Positions 1 through 11,667 are shown, counted from the stretch's first letter. The stretch: DNA of 64,000 nt from Corallococcus macrosporus DSM 14697 (GCF_002305895.1 NZ_CP022203.1:908501-972500); one strand, 5' to 3'. Program-made: numbers and translations. The notes: a model not told the origin generated them from the sequence alone.

Positions 1-201
1 ACGCATCACCGTGAGCACGTCGGAGCCGTTCATGTCCGGCATGTTGTAGTCGCAGAGGATGGCGCAGATGCTGGACAGGTCCAGGTTGAACGCCTCCGAG
101 GGGGACTGCACCGTCACGACCCCGTAGCCCGCGCTCTGGAGGATGTCCCGCACCACCGAGAGCACGAAGGCATCGTCGTCAATCACCAGCACGTTCTGCA
201 T
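1..201 (-). CDS. Response regulator receiver domain protein (3' part outside window)
   Basis: The first 67 residues of a CheY-like receiver are present, starting with an ATG at 199-201; the rest lies beyond the left edge. The acidic pocket DDD is at residues 8-10 and the likely phospho-acceptor is Asp51 in the motif LCDYNMPDMNG. Receivers of this kind take a phosphoryl group from a histidine kinase. Whether an output domain follows cannot be seen. The fold call is firm; the partner and output are unknown. Confidence 0.85.
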   Translation of the reverse strand, partial: MQNVLVIDDDAFVLSVVRDILQSAGYGVVTVQSPSEAFNLDLSSICAILCDYNMPDMNGSDVLTVMR

Positions 202-274
202 CGGGCCATCTCCGCGAGCGGTTCAGCGCATCCTACCCGAGCTTCCCCCACGGGACTGTCACGTGACACATGTC

Positions 275-1609
275 TCAGGGCACGGGGCGGGAAGGACCCG
301 GGGAGGGGATGAGCACCAGGTCCTCCTGCGGTGGGGTGAGGTACTCCGCACCCGTCTCGGTGACGACGGCCATCTCCTCCACGGAGATGATGCGCTGGGC
401 GCCCGCGTCGCCGTCCGGCCACGCGTAGAACCCGTCGAAGGCGAAGACCTGCCCCGGCCGGACGATGCGCGCCGCCTGGCCCGCGGCGGGCTTGCCCTGC
501 TGCGCGCCGGAGAGCGCCGGGCCCACGTCATGCGCCCAGTAGCCCACCGGGTGCCCCGTTCCCCACATGACGGGCGCCGAGCCCGCCTCGCGCATCCAGT
601 CGCGCTGGGCCTTGTCCACGTCCCAGCCGCGCACGCCGGGTTTCAGCGTGGCCAGCGCAATCCGGCTGCCCTTCTTGCCCTTCTCCCACTTCTCCAGGGC
701 CTCCTTGGGCGGCTTTGTCTCACCCGGCGCCAGCACGTAGGCGAAGCGCTGGATGTCCGTCACCCACATGCCACCCACCCGGATGCCGAAGTCCGTCTGG
801 ATGAAGTCCCCGGGCTGGATGACGCGCTCGGTGGCGTGCGAGTGGCCACGCGTGGGGCCGCTCTGGACGTTGGGGTTCTGGTCCGGGGCCCAGGCGTCGC
901 CCACGCCCAGCTCCGCCATGCGCCCGCGGAGGAAGCGGGCCACGTCCACGTCGCGCGTCTTGCCTGGCACCACCGCGCGGTAGGCCTCCTCCTGCATCTG
1001 GGACGTCAGCGCGGCGGCCTCGCGGAGGATGTCCACCTCCTCGGGCAGCTTCACGGAGAGCCACTCGGAGACGAGGTCCTCGGAGGACACCAGCTTCTTG
1101 CGCAGCGCGGGCGTCAGGGCCTTCTCCAGTGCCGCGCGCTGCGTGGCGGACAGGCCATCCGCCACTGTCACCGACGTGGACGAGTTGACGGCGATGCGCT
1201 TCGGCTTCGCCGCCGCCAGACGCGAGGCCACCTGCGCGTAGAGATTCGTGCCGCGCGCGAGCGGCACCACCTCGTCGAGCGGGCCCACGTCCCGGAGCGC
1301 GGTGGCCTCGCCCGCCGGGGACAGCGCCACGCCGCGCACGGCCGCACCCTGCTTGAAGAACAGGAAGGCGGCCGTGCCGCCGGCGTTCTCACAGCCGACA
1401 TGGATGGCCAGCGGGTCGTTGTCGTTCTCCCGGCAGATGACCACCCACGCGTCCACCTTGGCGCGGGCCATGGCCTGGGGCAGCAGCTTCTGGATGCGCT
1501 CCTTGCGGATGCGCGGCCATGCGTCCTCGGACGCGATGGGGCCGGCGGCGCTGGCGAGGGGGGCGGCGAGGAGCAGGGCGGAGAGCAGGGCGTGCCGGAC
1601 GCGAGTCAT
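275..1609 (-). CDS. Exported M24-family (Xaa-Pro aminopeptidase-like) metallopeptidase
   Basis: A 444-residue protein with an N-terminal signal peptide (hydrophobic core ALLSALLLAAPLASA), so probably periplasmic or secreted. The C-terminal half has the creatinase/aminopeptidase (pita-bread) pattern. Metal-ligand candidates are the Asp residues in QTDFGI and WVTDIQR, the His in GTGHPVGYWAHDVG, and the Glu pair in ISVEEMAVV. The usual Glu in the EPG-type motif appears as Asp (AFDGFYAW), so the metal site or substrate range may differ from classical M24 enzymes. The ATG chosen places the signal peptide at the N-terminus; the frame stays open further upstream but without export features. It is divergent from the TPR gene that follows. 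Confidence 0.85.
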   Translation of the reverse strand: MTRVRHALLSALLLAAPLASAAGPIASEDAWPRIRKERIQKLLPQAMARAKVDAWVVICRENDNDPLAIHVGCENAGGTAAFLFFKQGAAVRGVALSPAGEATALRDVGPLDEVVPLARGTNLYAQVASRLAAAKPKRIAVNSSTSVTVADGLSATQRAALEKALTPALRKKLVSSEDLVSEWLSVKLPEEVDILREAAALTSQMQEEAYRAVVPGKTRDVDVARFLRGRMAELGVGDAWAPDQNPNVQSGPTRGHSHATERVIQPGDFIQTDFGIRVGGMWVTDIQRFAYVLAPGETKPPKEALEKWEKGKKGSRIALATLKPGVRGWDVDKAQRDWMREAGSAPVMWGTGHPVGYWAHDVGPALSGAQQGKPAAGQAARIVRPGQVFAFDGFYAWPDGDAGAQRIISVEEMAVVTETGAEYLTPPQEDLVLIPSPGPSRPVP

Positions 1610-1753
1610 GCGGGGGCCTTTCGGGAAGAGGCCCCATCTTCCCCGAGCCCCGGGCGGGAGGGGACGTGCGCGGCGTGAAGTCGCCGCGTTTCCGGTAACG
1701 GTCGGACCGCGCCGTGCAAGCGTTGCCGCCGTGGCTCGTTTAAGGTGATGTCC

Positions 1754-2527
1754 ATGGCCAAGCGCACCTCCCAGAAGCGTCCGTCGAAGGCGAAGAAGCC
1801 CGCCGCGTCGAAGGCAGCGGCGAAGAAGGCCGCTGCCCCGAAGAAGGCCGCCTCCCGGTCGTCCCGTGCCGCGCCACGACGCGTCAGCGCGCCGGCGTCC
1901 GAGCCCGTCATCGAGGCGCCCCGGCCCCCCGTGCTGGAAGCCGAGCCCGTGCTCGCCGACGAGCCCACCCCGGGCTCCAGGGCGCTGCCGTCCGGCGAGC
2001 CCGCGGGCCGCGTGATGCCCTTTGAAATCGACCCCAAGCGCCTGGAAGAGGGGCTGCGCAAGCTCCAGGGGGAGATGGCCCACTGGGCCAACAAGGGCCG
2101 CTACACGCGGGTGCGCTTCAAGTTCCGGGGCAAGCAGCTCCTGCCGGACCTGCCGCTCGCCGCCGTGGTGGCCGCGGAGGGGCTCACGTTCTACTGGGGC
2201 GGCATCCTGCGCGTGCTCATCGCCAACGTGGTGGGCGGCAGCGTGTTCCAGGTGGAGCTCGTCAACGACGCGGAGAAGCGCGTCCAGGCAGGCAAGGAGG
2301 CCCTGCTGTCGGGCGACGTGGACCAGGCCCTGGAGCTCTTCCGGGAGGCCGTGTCCATGGACCGCGACCTGGCCTCCGCGCACCTCAACGTGGGCGTGGC
2401 GTTGAAGCTCCGGGGGGACCGGGACGGGGCCCTGGCGTCGTTCGAAAAAGCGAAGGAGAAGGACCCCGAAGGGCCGGTGGGCGCCGAGGCCGAGCGCCTG
2501 GCCGCTCCCCTGCGTCCGCAGGGCTGA
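1754..2527 (+). CDS. TPR-repeat protein with Lys/Ala-rich N-terminus
   Basis: A 257-residue cytoplasmic protein. Residues 1-45 are very rich in Lys and Ala, resembling histone-H1-like tails. A Pro/Glu linker follows, then a compact domain containing RVRFKFRGKQLLPDLP (about residues 110-180), and two TPR-like helix pairs at the end (KRVQAGKEALLSGDVDQALE and LASAHLNVGVALKLRGDRDG). The ATG at 1754 is preferred over 1748 because the AAGGTG at 1742-1747 lies at a suitable distance. TPRs usually mediate protein contacts, and the basic tail might bind nucleic acid or membrane. The exact function is unknown. Confidence 0.75.
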   Translation: MAKRTSQKRPSKAKKPAASKAAAKKAAAPKKAASRSSRAAPRRVSAPASEPVIEAPRPPVLEAEPVLADEPTPGSRALPSGEPAGRVMPFEIDPKRLEEGLRKLQGEMAHWANKGRYTRVRFKFRGKQLLPDLPLAAVVAAEGLTFYWGGILRVLIANVVGGSVFQVELVNDAEKRVQAGKEALLSGDVDQALELFREAVSMDRDLASAHLNVGVALKLRGDRDGALASFEKAKEKDPEGPVGAEAERLAAPLRPQG

Positions 2528-2607
2528 AAAAGGCCCGCTCAAGCGTTCAAAAAAGAGTCCCTTTCCGGCATCCCGCCGTTCGGGGTGAAGGCCCCCTGTT
2601 TCCCCTG

Positions 2608-2636
2608 TTGACGCTGGGAAATCCAGGGGTTACGAA
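2608..2636 (+). promoter_or_regulatory. Candidate sigma-70 promoter of gyrA
   Basis: A -35 element TTGACG (2608-2613) and a -10 element TACGAA (2631-2636) are separated by 17 bases. Transcription would begin near 2643. That leaves about 50 bases before the ATG at 2696 but almost no leader before the alternative ATG at 2651, so it supports the later start. Confidence 0.45.
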
Positions 2637-2695
2637 CGCTCACTCACTGGATGGCGGCCCCCTGTGGCGGGCTCCTCCGCAGACTTCCAGAGCTC

Positions 2696-5521
<2,826 letters not shown>

Positions 5522-5552
5522 GTTGCTGGCTGAATCGCGAGAGGTTGACTGA

Positions 5553-5580
5553 CGGGGACGCGGCGGAAGTCGCGTCCCCG
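5553..5580. terminator. Bidirectional hairpin terminator between gyrA and the DUSAM gene
   Basis: A perfect 10-bp stem (CGGGGACGCG / CGCGTCCCCG) with an 8-base loop lies between two convergent genes. It starts 32 bases after the gyrA stop and 8 bases beyond the stop of the minus-strand gene, so it can serve both. Confidence 0.75.
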
Positions 5581-5587
5581 TTGTCAT

Positions 5588-5968
5588 TCAAGGCTCGTCA
5601 TCCAATAGGTTGAGCTGGCCTTGTGCAACGGCGCGGTAATGGGGGACCACTTCAGCGGCCAACACGTCACGCATTTCCTGGCGGGCGCTGTCGAGGTCTC
5701 CGGCGCGCTTGTGTTGGTACATCCGGTGAAGCGCGTTCACCATGCGGCTGGACCCCTCGCTGATGCGACTCGAGCATTCGCGGAGGAGTTCCAGTGCGCT
5801 CGTGCTCGACACGAGGGCAGATGCCGCATCGGCTTGGCTGAGGCCCACTTCGAGAGCCGTTCGCACCAGGAGGTCTCGCACCTCGGCGGTGAGCGCCAGG
5901 GGTTCTCCATCGCGCAGCACTCGTCGTGCCAGAGCGCGAATCGGGTCCCAATCGAGGTCGTCAGCCAT
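5588..5968 (-). CDS. DUSAM domain-containing protein
   Basis: A 126-residue soluble protein. The opening DWDPIRALARRVLRDG, the central EVRDLLVRTA segment and the later ALHRMYQHKRAGDLDSARQ segment match my memory of the DUSAM family, small proteins expanded in Myxococcus and Stigmatella whose biochemical role is not established. No signal peptide or membrane segment is present. The start ATG lies 3 bases after the stop of the upstream lipoprotein gene, so the two are almost certainly co-transcribed and probably translationally coupled. This pairing suggests a functional partnership, perhaps effector and protector (inference). Confidence 0.8.
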   Translation of the reverse strand: MADDLDWDPIRALARRVLRDGEPLALTAEVRDLLVRTALEVGLSQADAASALVSSTSALELLRECSSRISEGSSRMVNALHRMYQHKRAGDLDSARQEMRDVLAAEVVPHYRAVAQGQLNLLDDEP

Positions 5969-5971
5969 GCG

Positions 5972-6385
5972 TTACTTTCCCACGGGATAGCACTTGTCGC
6001 CGGGCCATTCGTGCTGACCCTCGCAGAGCTGGAAGCAGGCGTAGCATGGGCCCTTCCAACCTTCCTGTTTGCAGTCGCCATACGCACGAATGCATGTTCG
6101 CTTCCATTCTGGGAGGTTCGCGTTGTGCGAGTCGTCCCACGCGACGGGCGCGGTATCCGTCGCGGCTTGGGCACCTGTCATGAGCACGGCAGCCTCGGCC
6201 GCGGAAAGGCCACATGCTTCGGGCATGCCGGGAAACCGTTGGAGGCAACACGACACGGTGTCGGAGCAGGATGTAAGTGCGTAGGGCGTGCTCCTTTTCA
6301 CGGTGGACCGCGTGCCACTGGAGCAACCCAATGCCAGGCTTGCGAACGCACACAACAGGGAAGTGGCTATATGCCCGTTTGTCAT
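5972..6385 (-). CDS. Cys-rich lipoprotein of a myxobacterial paralogous family (SitA-like candidate)
   Basis: A 137-residue protein with a lipoprotein signal peptide; lipidation is expected at Cys21 in SLALGC. The mature part is Cys-rich: an N-terminal SCSDTVSCC cluster, then a C-terminal domain with PEWKRTCIRAYGDCKQ, CYACFQLCEG and WPGDKCYP. This C-terminal pattern resembles paralogous lipoproteins of Myxococcus, some of which (Sit type) are toxins passed between cells by TraA/B outer-membrane exchange. Assignment to that group is from memory and is tentative. The ATG at 6385 is chosen because it places the signal peptide at the N-terminus. It is the first gene of a two-gene operon with the DUSAM gene. 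Confidence 0.7.
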   Translation of the reverse strand: MTNGHIATSLLCAFASLALGCSSGTRSTVKRSTPYALTSCSDTVSCCLQRFPGMPEACGLSAAEAAVLMTGAQAATDTAPVAWDDSHNANLPEWKRTCIRAYGDCKQEGWKGPCYACFQLCEGQHEWPGDKCYPVGK

Positions 6386-6395
6386 TGTGGGCTGC

Positions 6396-7232
6396 TTAGC
6401 GCAGTTCCACCGGAAGCTGGCTGACATCCAGCTTCGGCACACCGACCTGCGTCACCGCCTGCGCGCCAAACCAGTTCGCCAGCGAGGCGCAGCGCTCCAG
6501 CGGCAGTCCTCGCAGCAGCCCCAACGTGAAGCCCGCCAGGAAGCAGTCCCCCGCGCCCGTGGCATCCACTGCCTCCACGGCCACCGTGGGCACATCGATG
6601 CGCGCCTCCGCCGTGAGCACCGTGCAGCCCCGCGCCCCGCGCGTCACCACCAGGCACGTGCGCTGACGCACCCGTTCGATGTCCATCGCCTGGGCCTCCT
6701 CCTCGCTGGCCTTCAGCACCCGGAGTCGCTCCAGCAGCCCTTCAAACGGCGTGTCCTCCAAGCGCAGATTGAGCACCCGTCCGTCGTCATCCAGCGCCCG
6801 CAGCAGCCCCTGCGCGTCCGCCAGCACATGCCGCGCCCGCTCGGCGGCGCGGAGCAGCGTCTCCGGCAGCACCTCGCCCGCGACGCCACACGCCAGTGCC
6901 ACACGCGCGTCCACGGTGATGTCCTCCGGGAGAATCGGCGCAGCCTTCGCGCTCACGCGAAGTGTCCGCGCCTCACCGTCGAAGTCCGCGATGAACTGCG
7001 TGGTGCGCGTCCCCGGAACGATGCGCGGCGGATGCCGGACCTGGTCCGCGTACCGGAAGTCCTCGCCCGCCACCGCGGCCACCGCGTAGTCCAGCCCCAT
7101 CGCATCCAACACGGAAGCGATGTACGCCGCCGACCCGCCGAGCGCGTGCGTCTCCCGCCCGGGGCCGAGCCGGAGCAGGTCATGGCAATAGCTGCCCACG
7201 ACCAGCACATCACGCAGGGGCGCGTCACCCAT
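6396..7232 (-). CDS. PfkB-family carbohydrate kinase
   Basis: A 278-residue ribokinase-fold sugar or nucleoside kinase. The N-terminal PfkB signature is seen as HALGGSAAYIASVLDAMG, and the C-terminal signature DATGAGDCFLAGF contains the anion-hole GAGD with the catalytic Asp. The length fits the shorter PfkB members. The substrate cannot be told from the sequence; the GGSAAYIA segment is somewhat like inositol- or ribokinase-type enzymes. The start lies 10 bases from the stop of the upstream gene on the same strand, so the two form an operon. It ends 10 bases before the lipoprotein start and may read into it. Confidence 0.85.
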   Translation of the reverse strand: MGDAPLRDVLVVGSYCHDLLRLGPGRETHALGGSAAYIASVLDAMGLDYAVAAVAGEDFRYADQVRHPPRIVPGTRTTQFIADFDGEARTLRVSAKAAPILPEDITVDARVALACGVAGEVLPETLLRAAERARHVLADAQGLLRALDDDGRVLNLRLEDTPFEGLLERLRVLKASEEEAQAMDIERVRQRTCLVVTRGARGCTVLTAEARIDVPTVAVEAVDATGAGDCFLAGFTLGLLRGLPLERCASLANWFGAQAVTQVGVPKLDVSQLPVELR

Positions 7233-7242
7233 GGCGCGCGTT

Positions 7243-7860
7243 CTACTTCCGCGTGAAGACCTTCGGCACGGGAACCCCGGCGGCCTTGTCGTCCGTCCAG
7301 GCGATGTTGAGAATCCACCAGCGCTGCCCGTCAAAGACGAGCTGCAGGCTGTTGACGCCCGTGGCCATCACCGGCCCGCTGGCGACTTCACGCGTCTCAT
7401 ACGCGCTCAGCACCTGGACCATGTCCCCATAGCCAGACACCTCCCGGCGCGTCTCCTTCTCGAAGAAGCCCCGCTTGTCGAACGCCACCGCGGCGGAGGT
7501 GGCGTAGTCATCCGGCGTGAAGGGCGTGGCCGCCGCTCCCTTGCCGTCCTTCGGGCGGCGGATGGGAATCATCTGCGCGCCGGGGTGGAAGAGGGAGCGG
7601 AAGCGCGTCCAGTCCCGCGCCTGTCCCGCCGGGCCGCTGATGACGTCGTACAGCGCGCCGATGAGGGAGTCGATGGAGCGCACGTCCTCGGGACGAGCCG
7701 CGGGCGCGAGCTGCAGCGCGCTCCGGGTGCGCTCGGCGGCGTCCTTCATCGGGTTGGGCGTGGTGACGGCGGGCTTCGGGGCTGACTGCGCCTGCGCGAC
7801 GGCCGCGGGCGCGGCGAGCAGGGCGGCGGCACAGCAGGCGGCGAGGAGCGGGCGCGGCAT
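7243..7860 (-). CDS. Secreted SnoaL/NTF2-like protein
   Basis: A 205-residue protein with a signal peptide (LLAACCAAALLAAPAAVAQAQ). The mature region looks like an NTF2/SnoaL alpha-beta cone: an initial helix (IDSLIGALYDVISG), a DWTRFRSLFHPGAQMIP segment, and the closing strand pair WWILNIAW. Such folds act as small hydrolases, isomerases or binding pockets, and no catalytic residues can be assigned. The ATG at 7860 has GGAG five bases upstream. It lies 10 bases upstream of the PfkB gene and is divergent from the iron transport operon. Confidence 0.75.
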   Translation of the reverse strand: MPRPLLAACCAAALLAAPAAVAQAQSAPKPAVTTPNPMKDAAERTRSALQLAPAARPEDVRSIDSLIGALYDVISGPAGQARDWTRFRSLFHPGAQMIPIRRPKDGKGAAATPFTPDDYATSAAVAFDKRGFFEKETRREVSGYGDMVQVLSAYETREVASGPVMATGVNSLQLVFDGQRWWILNIAWTDDKAAGVPVPKVFTRK

Positions 7861-8011
7861 GGTGTCTCCACGAGGCGGGAGGTGGCGGCCCATGACGCTA
7901 CTCCGGACCGCGAAGGAACGCTGGCATCCCCTGTCCCGCGCTTCACAAGGCGCCCGCCGCGCAATCGCAATCGGTGGAAGCCGGGGAGGCCGTCCGTTAG
8001 GGTGCCGACCC

Positions 8012-8995
8012 ATGGTACGACTCCTCCTGACCTCCCTGGTCCTGACCCTGGCCTCCCCCGCGCTCGCGGCGGAGACGCTCACCCTCTACTCCGGTCGCAA
8101 CGAGAAGCTCGTCGGCCCGCTCTTCAAGAAGTTCACCGAGAAGACGGGCGTCGAGGTGAAGGTGCGCTACGGCGGAACGTCGCAGCTCGCCGCCACGCTG
8201 ATGGAGGAGGGCGCGAAGACGCCGGCCGACGTGTTCTTCTCACAGGACGCGGGGGCGCTCGGCGCGCTGGCGAAGGCCGGCCAGCTTCAGGCGCTGCCAA
8301 AGGAGACGCTGGACAAGGTGGACGCGCGCTTCCGCTCGCCGCAGGGCGTGTGGGTGGGCACCAGCGGCCGTGCGCGCGTGGTGGCCTACAACACGAAGAA
8401 GGTGAAGGCGGACACGCTGCCCAAGAGCATCCTGGGCTTCACGGACGCGAAGTGGAAGGGCCGCCTGGGCTGGGCGCCCACCAACGCCTCGTTCCAGTCC
8501 TTCGTCACCGCGCTGCGGCTGCTCAAGGGCGACGAGGCCGCGACGCAGTGGCTCAAGGGCATCCAGGCCAACTCGCCGCGCGTCTACAAGAACAACTCGG
8601 CCATCATCGAGGCGCTGGGACGCGGTGAAATCGACGCGGGCTTCGTGAACCACTACTACTTGTTCTCCGCGAAGAAGAACAACCCGAGCCTGCCCGTGGC
8701 CAACTACTTCGTCGCGGCGGGGGACCCGGGCGCGCTGGTGAACGTGGCGGGCGTGGCCATCCTCAAGGGCTCGAAGAACCCGGCGGCGGCGAAGAAGCTG
8801 GCCGCGTACCTGCTGGACACCGAGGCGCAGGCGTACTTCGCGAAGGAGACGTCCGAGTTCCCGCTGGTGGCCGGCGCGAAGCTGGCGGAAGGCCTGCCCC
8901 CGCTCGACAAGGTGGGCTCGCCCGACCTGGACCTGTCCAGGCTGGATGACCTGCGCGGCACCGTGAAGCTGCTCCAGGACACCGGCGTCCTCTGA
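8012..8995 (+). CDS. Iron(III)-type ABC transporter substrate-binding protein
   Basis: A 327-residue periplasmic binding protein of the FbpA/SfuA/FutA type. The signal peptide ends at SPALAAE, and the mature protein opens with TLTLYSGRNEKLVGPL, which is typical of ferric-binding members. Tyrosines near the C-terminal lobe (VNHYYLFSAKKNN) match the paired Tyr ligands used for Fe(III) in this family. It is the first gene of a three-gene importer operon, and its TGA overlaps the permease ATG by one base. I see no convincing Fur box upstream. Spermidine or phosphonate specificity is less likely given the YY motif. Confidence 0.88.
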   Translation: MVRLLLTSLVLTLASPALAAETLTLYSGRNEKLVGPLFKKFTEKTGVEVKVRYGGTSQLAATLMEEGAKTPADVFFSQDAGALGALAKAGQLQALPKETLDKVDARFRSPQGVWVGTSGRARVVAYNTKKVKADTLPKSILGFTDAKWKGRLGWAPTNASFQSFVTALRLLKGDEAATQWLKGIQANSPRVYKNNSAIIEALGRGEIDAGFVNHYYLFSAKKNNPSLPVANYFVAAGDPGALVNVAGVAILKGSKNPAAAKKLAAYLLDTEAQAYFAKETSEFPLVAGAKLAEGLPPLDKVGSPDLDLSRLDDLRGTVKLLQDTGVL

Positions 8996-10560
8996 TGCAG
9001 CGTCGTGCCCCGGTGGGATTGTGGGTGGCCGGCGTGGCCATGGCCGCGCTGGCGCTGGTGCCCGCGGTGTACCTGTGCGTGCGCGCCGCGGAGGCGGACG
9101 CGGACGCATGGGGCCTGCTGCTGCGAGCCAGGACGTGGGGCCTGCTGGGCCGCACGTTGGGGCTCGCCGCGGCGGTGACGGGCTGCGCGGCGCTGGTGTC
9201 GCTGCCGTTGGCCTGGCTCACCGCGCGCACGGACCTGCCGGGGCGCCGTCTGTGGACGGTGTTGTTGTGTGTGCCATTGGCGGTGCCCACGTTCGTCAGC
9301 GGCTACGTGCTGCTGGCGGCGTTCGGAGTGGGCGGCGCGCTGGAGGCGCCCCTGACGCGCTGGGGCCTCCCCGTGCCGCCCGTGTATGGCTTCCCGGGCG
9401 CGCTGCTGGCGCTGTCGGTGTCGACGTACCCGTACTTCTTCCTCGCCCTGCGCGCCGGGCTGCTGTCCCAGGACCCCGCGTGGCTGGAGGGCGCCAGGAG
9501 CCTGGGGCTCTCGCCCACCCGGGCCTTCTTCCGCGTCTCCGTGCCCCTGCTGCGCCCCGCCTTCGCGTCCGGCGCGCTGCTCGTGGGGCTGTACGTCCTC
9601 TCCGACTTCGGCGCGGTGGCCTTGCTGCAGTACGACGCCTTCTCGCGCGCCATCTTCGTGCAGTACGAGGGCGCGTATGACCGCAGCTACGCGGCGCTGC
9701 TCGGGCTGGCGCTGGTCTCCGTGACGGTGGGCGTGCTCGCCCTGGAGCTGTGGCTGCGCGGCCGCGCGGGCTACCACCGCAGCGCGAAGGGCGCGGCCCG
9801 GGCCGCGGCGCTCGTCACGCTGGGCCGCTGGCGCGTGCCGGCGCTGCTCCTGTGCGGCGCGGTGGTGGCGGTGGGCGTGGGCCTGCCGGTGGGCGTGCTC
9901 GTCTACTGGGGCGTGCAGGGGCTGGCGGTGGACACGGGGCCGATGATGGGCCCCTCGTGGAACTCGGTGAGCGCCTCCATGCTGGGCGCGGTGGCGGCGG
10001 TGGTGGGCGCGCTGCCGCTGGCCTTCCTCGCGGTGCGCTACCCGAGCCGCCTCACGGTGGCGCTGGAGCGCGTGTCCTATGCGGGCTATGCGCTGCCGCC
10101 CATCGTGCTGGCGCTGTCGCTCGTCTTCCTGGGCGTGCAGGCGGTGCCCTTCCTCTACGGCACCCTGGGCATGCTGGTGCTGGCCTACGTGGTGCGCTTC
10201 CTGCCGCAGGCGGTGGGCGTGGTGCGCGCCTCGCTGCTCCAGCTCAACCCGCACCTGCCGGAGGCCGCGGCGTCGCTGGGGCATCCTCCGTCGGGCGTGC
10301 TGCGCCGCGTGACGGGGCCGCTGCTGCGGCCGGGGCTGCTGGCGGGCGGGGCGCTCGTCTTCCTCACGGCGATGAAGGAGCTGCCCGCCACGCTGCTGCT
10401 GGCCCCCATTGGCTTCGAGACGCTCGCCACGCGCGTCTGGAGCGCCACCGCCGAGGGCCTCTTCGCCGAGGCCGCGTTGCCGGCGCTGGTGCTGATGGCC
10501 GTCTCCACGCTGGGGGTGGGGCTGCTCGTGTCGCAAGAGGGCGGCGCGTCTTCGGGTTGA
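8995..10560 (+). CDS. Iron(III)-type ABC transporter permease
   Basis: A 521-residue inner-membrane permease with two tandem binding-protein-dependent transport domains and about 12 hydrophobic helices, the usual FbpB/SfuB layout. ATPase-coupling (EAA-type) loops are seen twice, as WLEGARSLGLSPTRAFFRV and LPEAAASLGHPPSGVLRRV. The start codon overlaps the preceding stop in a TGATG arrangement, so translation is probably coupled to the binding protein. It should move ferric iron, or a similar oxyanion-bound cation, inward with the ATPase encoded next. Confidence 0.92.
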   Translation: MQRRAPVGLWVAGVAMAALALVPAVYLCVRAAEADADAWGLLLRARTWGLLGRTLGLAAAVTGCAALVSLPLAWLTARTDLPGRRLWTVLLCVPLAVPTFVSGYVLLAAFGVGGALEAPLTRWGLPVPPVYGFPGALLALSVSTYPYFFLALRAGLLSQDPAWLEGARSLGLSPTRAFFRVSVPLLRPAFASGALLVGLYVLSDFGAVALLQYDAFSRAIFVQYEGAYDRSYAALLGLALVSVTVGVLALELWLRGRAGYHRSAKGAARAAALVTLGRWRVPALLLCGAVVAVGVGLPVGVLVYWGVQGLAVDTGPMMGPSWNSVSASMLGAVAAVVGALPLAFLAVRYPSRLTVALERVSYAGYALPPIVLALSLVFLGVQAVPFLYGTLGMLVLAYVVRFLPQAVGVVRASLLQLNPHLPEAAASLGHPPSGVLRRVTGPLLRPGLLAGGALVFLTAMKELPATLLLAPIGFETLATRVWSATAEGLFAEAALPALVLMAVSTLGVGLLVSQEGGASSG

Positions 10561-10608
10561 GCCAAAGCGCCCGGGCCCGCGGGAACGCGGTAGGGTGCGC
10601 CGCCTGTC

Positions 10609-11667
10609 ATGCCTCTGCTTTCGCTTGAAGACGTCACCCTTCGTTACGCCTCCAGCGGCACCGCCGCGGTGGACCACCTGTCCCTGTCGGTGGAGCCCGG
10701 CGAGGTGCTGGCGCTGCTGGGCCCGTCAGGGTGCGGCAAGACGACGACGCTGCGGCTGGTGGCGGGCTTCGAGCGCCCCAACGCAGGCGCCGTGACGCTG
10801 GAGGGCCGCACCCTGGCCGGCCCGGGCGCCTTCGTGCCACCCGAGCAGCGCAGCGTGGGCATGGTGTTCCAGGACTACGCGCTCTTCCCGCACCTGTCGG
10901 TGGTGGAGAACGTGGCCTTCGGCCTCACGGCGATGTCGCGCCAGGAGGCCCGCGCCCGCGCGACCAACATGCTGAAGCTCTTCGGCCTGGAGGGCTTCGA
11001 GTCGCGCATGCCGCACGCGCTCTCGGGTGGGCAGCAGCAGCGCGTGGCGCTGGCCCGGGCGCTGGCGCCGGGGCCTCGCGTCCTCCTGTTGGACGAGCCC
11101 TTCTCCAGCCTGGACAGCGCGCTGCGCGCCTCCACGCGGATGGAGGTCCGGCGCGTGCTCAAGTCGCTGGGGGCCACGGTGATGCTCGTCACGCATGATC
11201 AGCAGGAGGCCATGGCCTTCGCGGACCGGCTGGCGGTGATGCGAGCAGGCAAGGTGGAGCAGGTGGGCACGCCGGAGGCCGTCTACGCCACGCCGCGCAC
11301 CGCCTTCGTGGCGTACTTCCTGGGCGGCACCAACCTGCTGCCGGGCGTGGGCTTCGGCAACGGGGCCCGGACGCTGCTCGGCATCCTCCCGGTGGCGGGC
11401 GCGCCAGCGAAGGGCAACGTGCTGCTGTCGCTGCGGCCGGAGGCGATGAGGCTGGTGCCGGACACGGACGGCGTCGCGGTGGGCGGCGCGCTGCGAGCGG
11501 AGGTGCTGGCGCGCGAGTTCCAGGGCCCCGCCGCCGAGTTCACCGTGGCCTGCAACGGGCTGGAGCTCACCGTGCGCGGCGCGCCGGAGCTGCCCTTGCG
11601 CGCGGGCGACCGGGCGAGGCTGGAGGTGGTGGGCCGCGCGATGGTGCTGGAAGACACGCCGGACTGA
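10609..11667 (+). CDS. Iron(III)-type ABC transporter ATP-binding protein
   Basis: A 352-residue ABC ATPase. Walker A is GPSGCGKTT, the Q-loop lies in VFQDYALFPH, the signature is LSGGQQQRVALARAL, Walker B is VLLLDEPFSSLD, and the H-loop is in VTHDQQEA. The C-terminal 110 residues form a TOBE-like regulatory domain, as in FbpC and PotA. It follows the permease by 48 bases with no terminator between, so it completes the importer operon. Confidence 0.93.
   Translation: MPLLSLEDVTLRYASSGTAAVDHLSLSVEPGEVLALLGPSGCGKTTTLRLVAGFERPNAGAVTLEGRTLAGPGAFVPPEQRSVGMVFQDYALFPHLSVVENVAFGLTAMSRQEARARATNMLKLFGLEGFESRMPHALSGGQQQRVALARALAPGPRVLLLDEPFSSLDSALRASTRMEVRRVLKSLGATVMLVTHDQQEAMAFADRLAVMRAGKVEQVGTPEAVYATPRTAFVAYFLGGTNLLPGVGFGNGARTLLGILPVAGAPAKGNVLLSLRPEAMRLVPDTDGVAVGGALRAEVLAREFQGPAAEFTVACNGLELTVRGAPELPLRAGDRARLEVVGRAMVLEDTPD

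Noticed and set aside
7861-8011. Search for a Fur box before the iron transporter operon
   Set aside because: No 19-base AT-rich palindrome of Fur type is visible in the divergent region.
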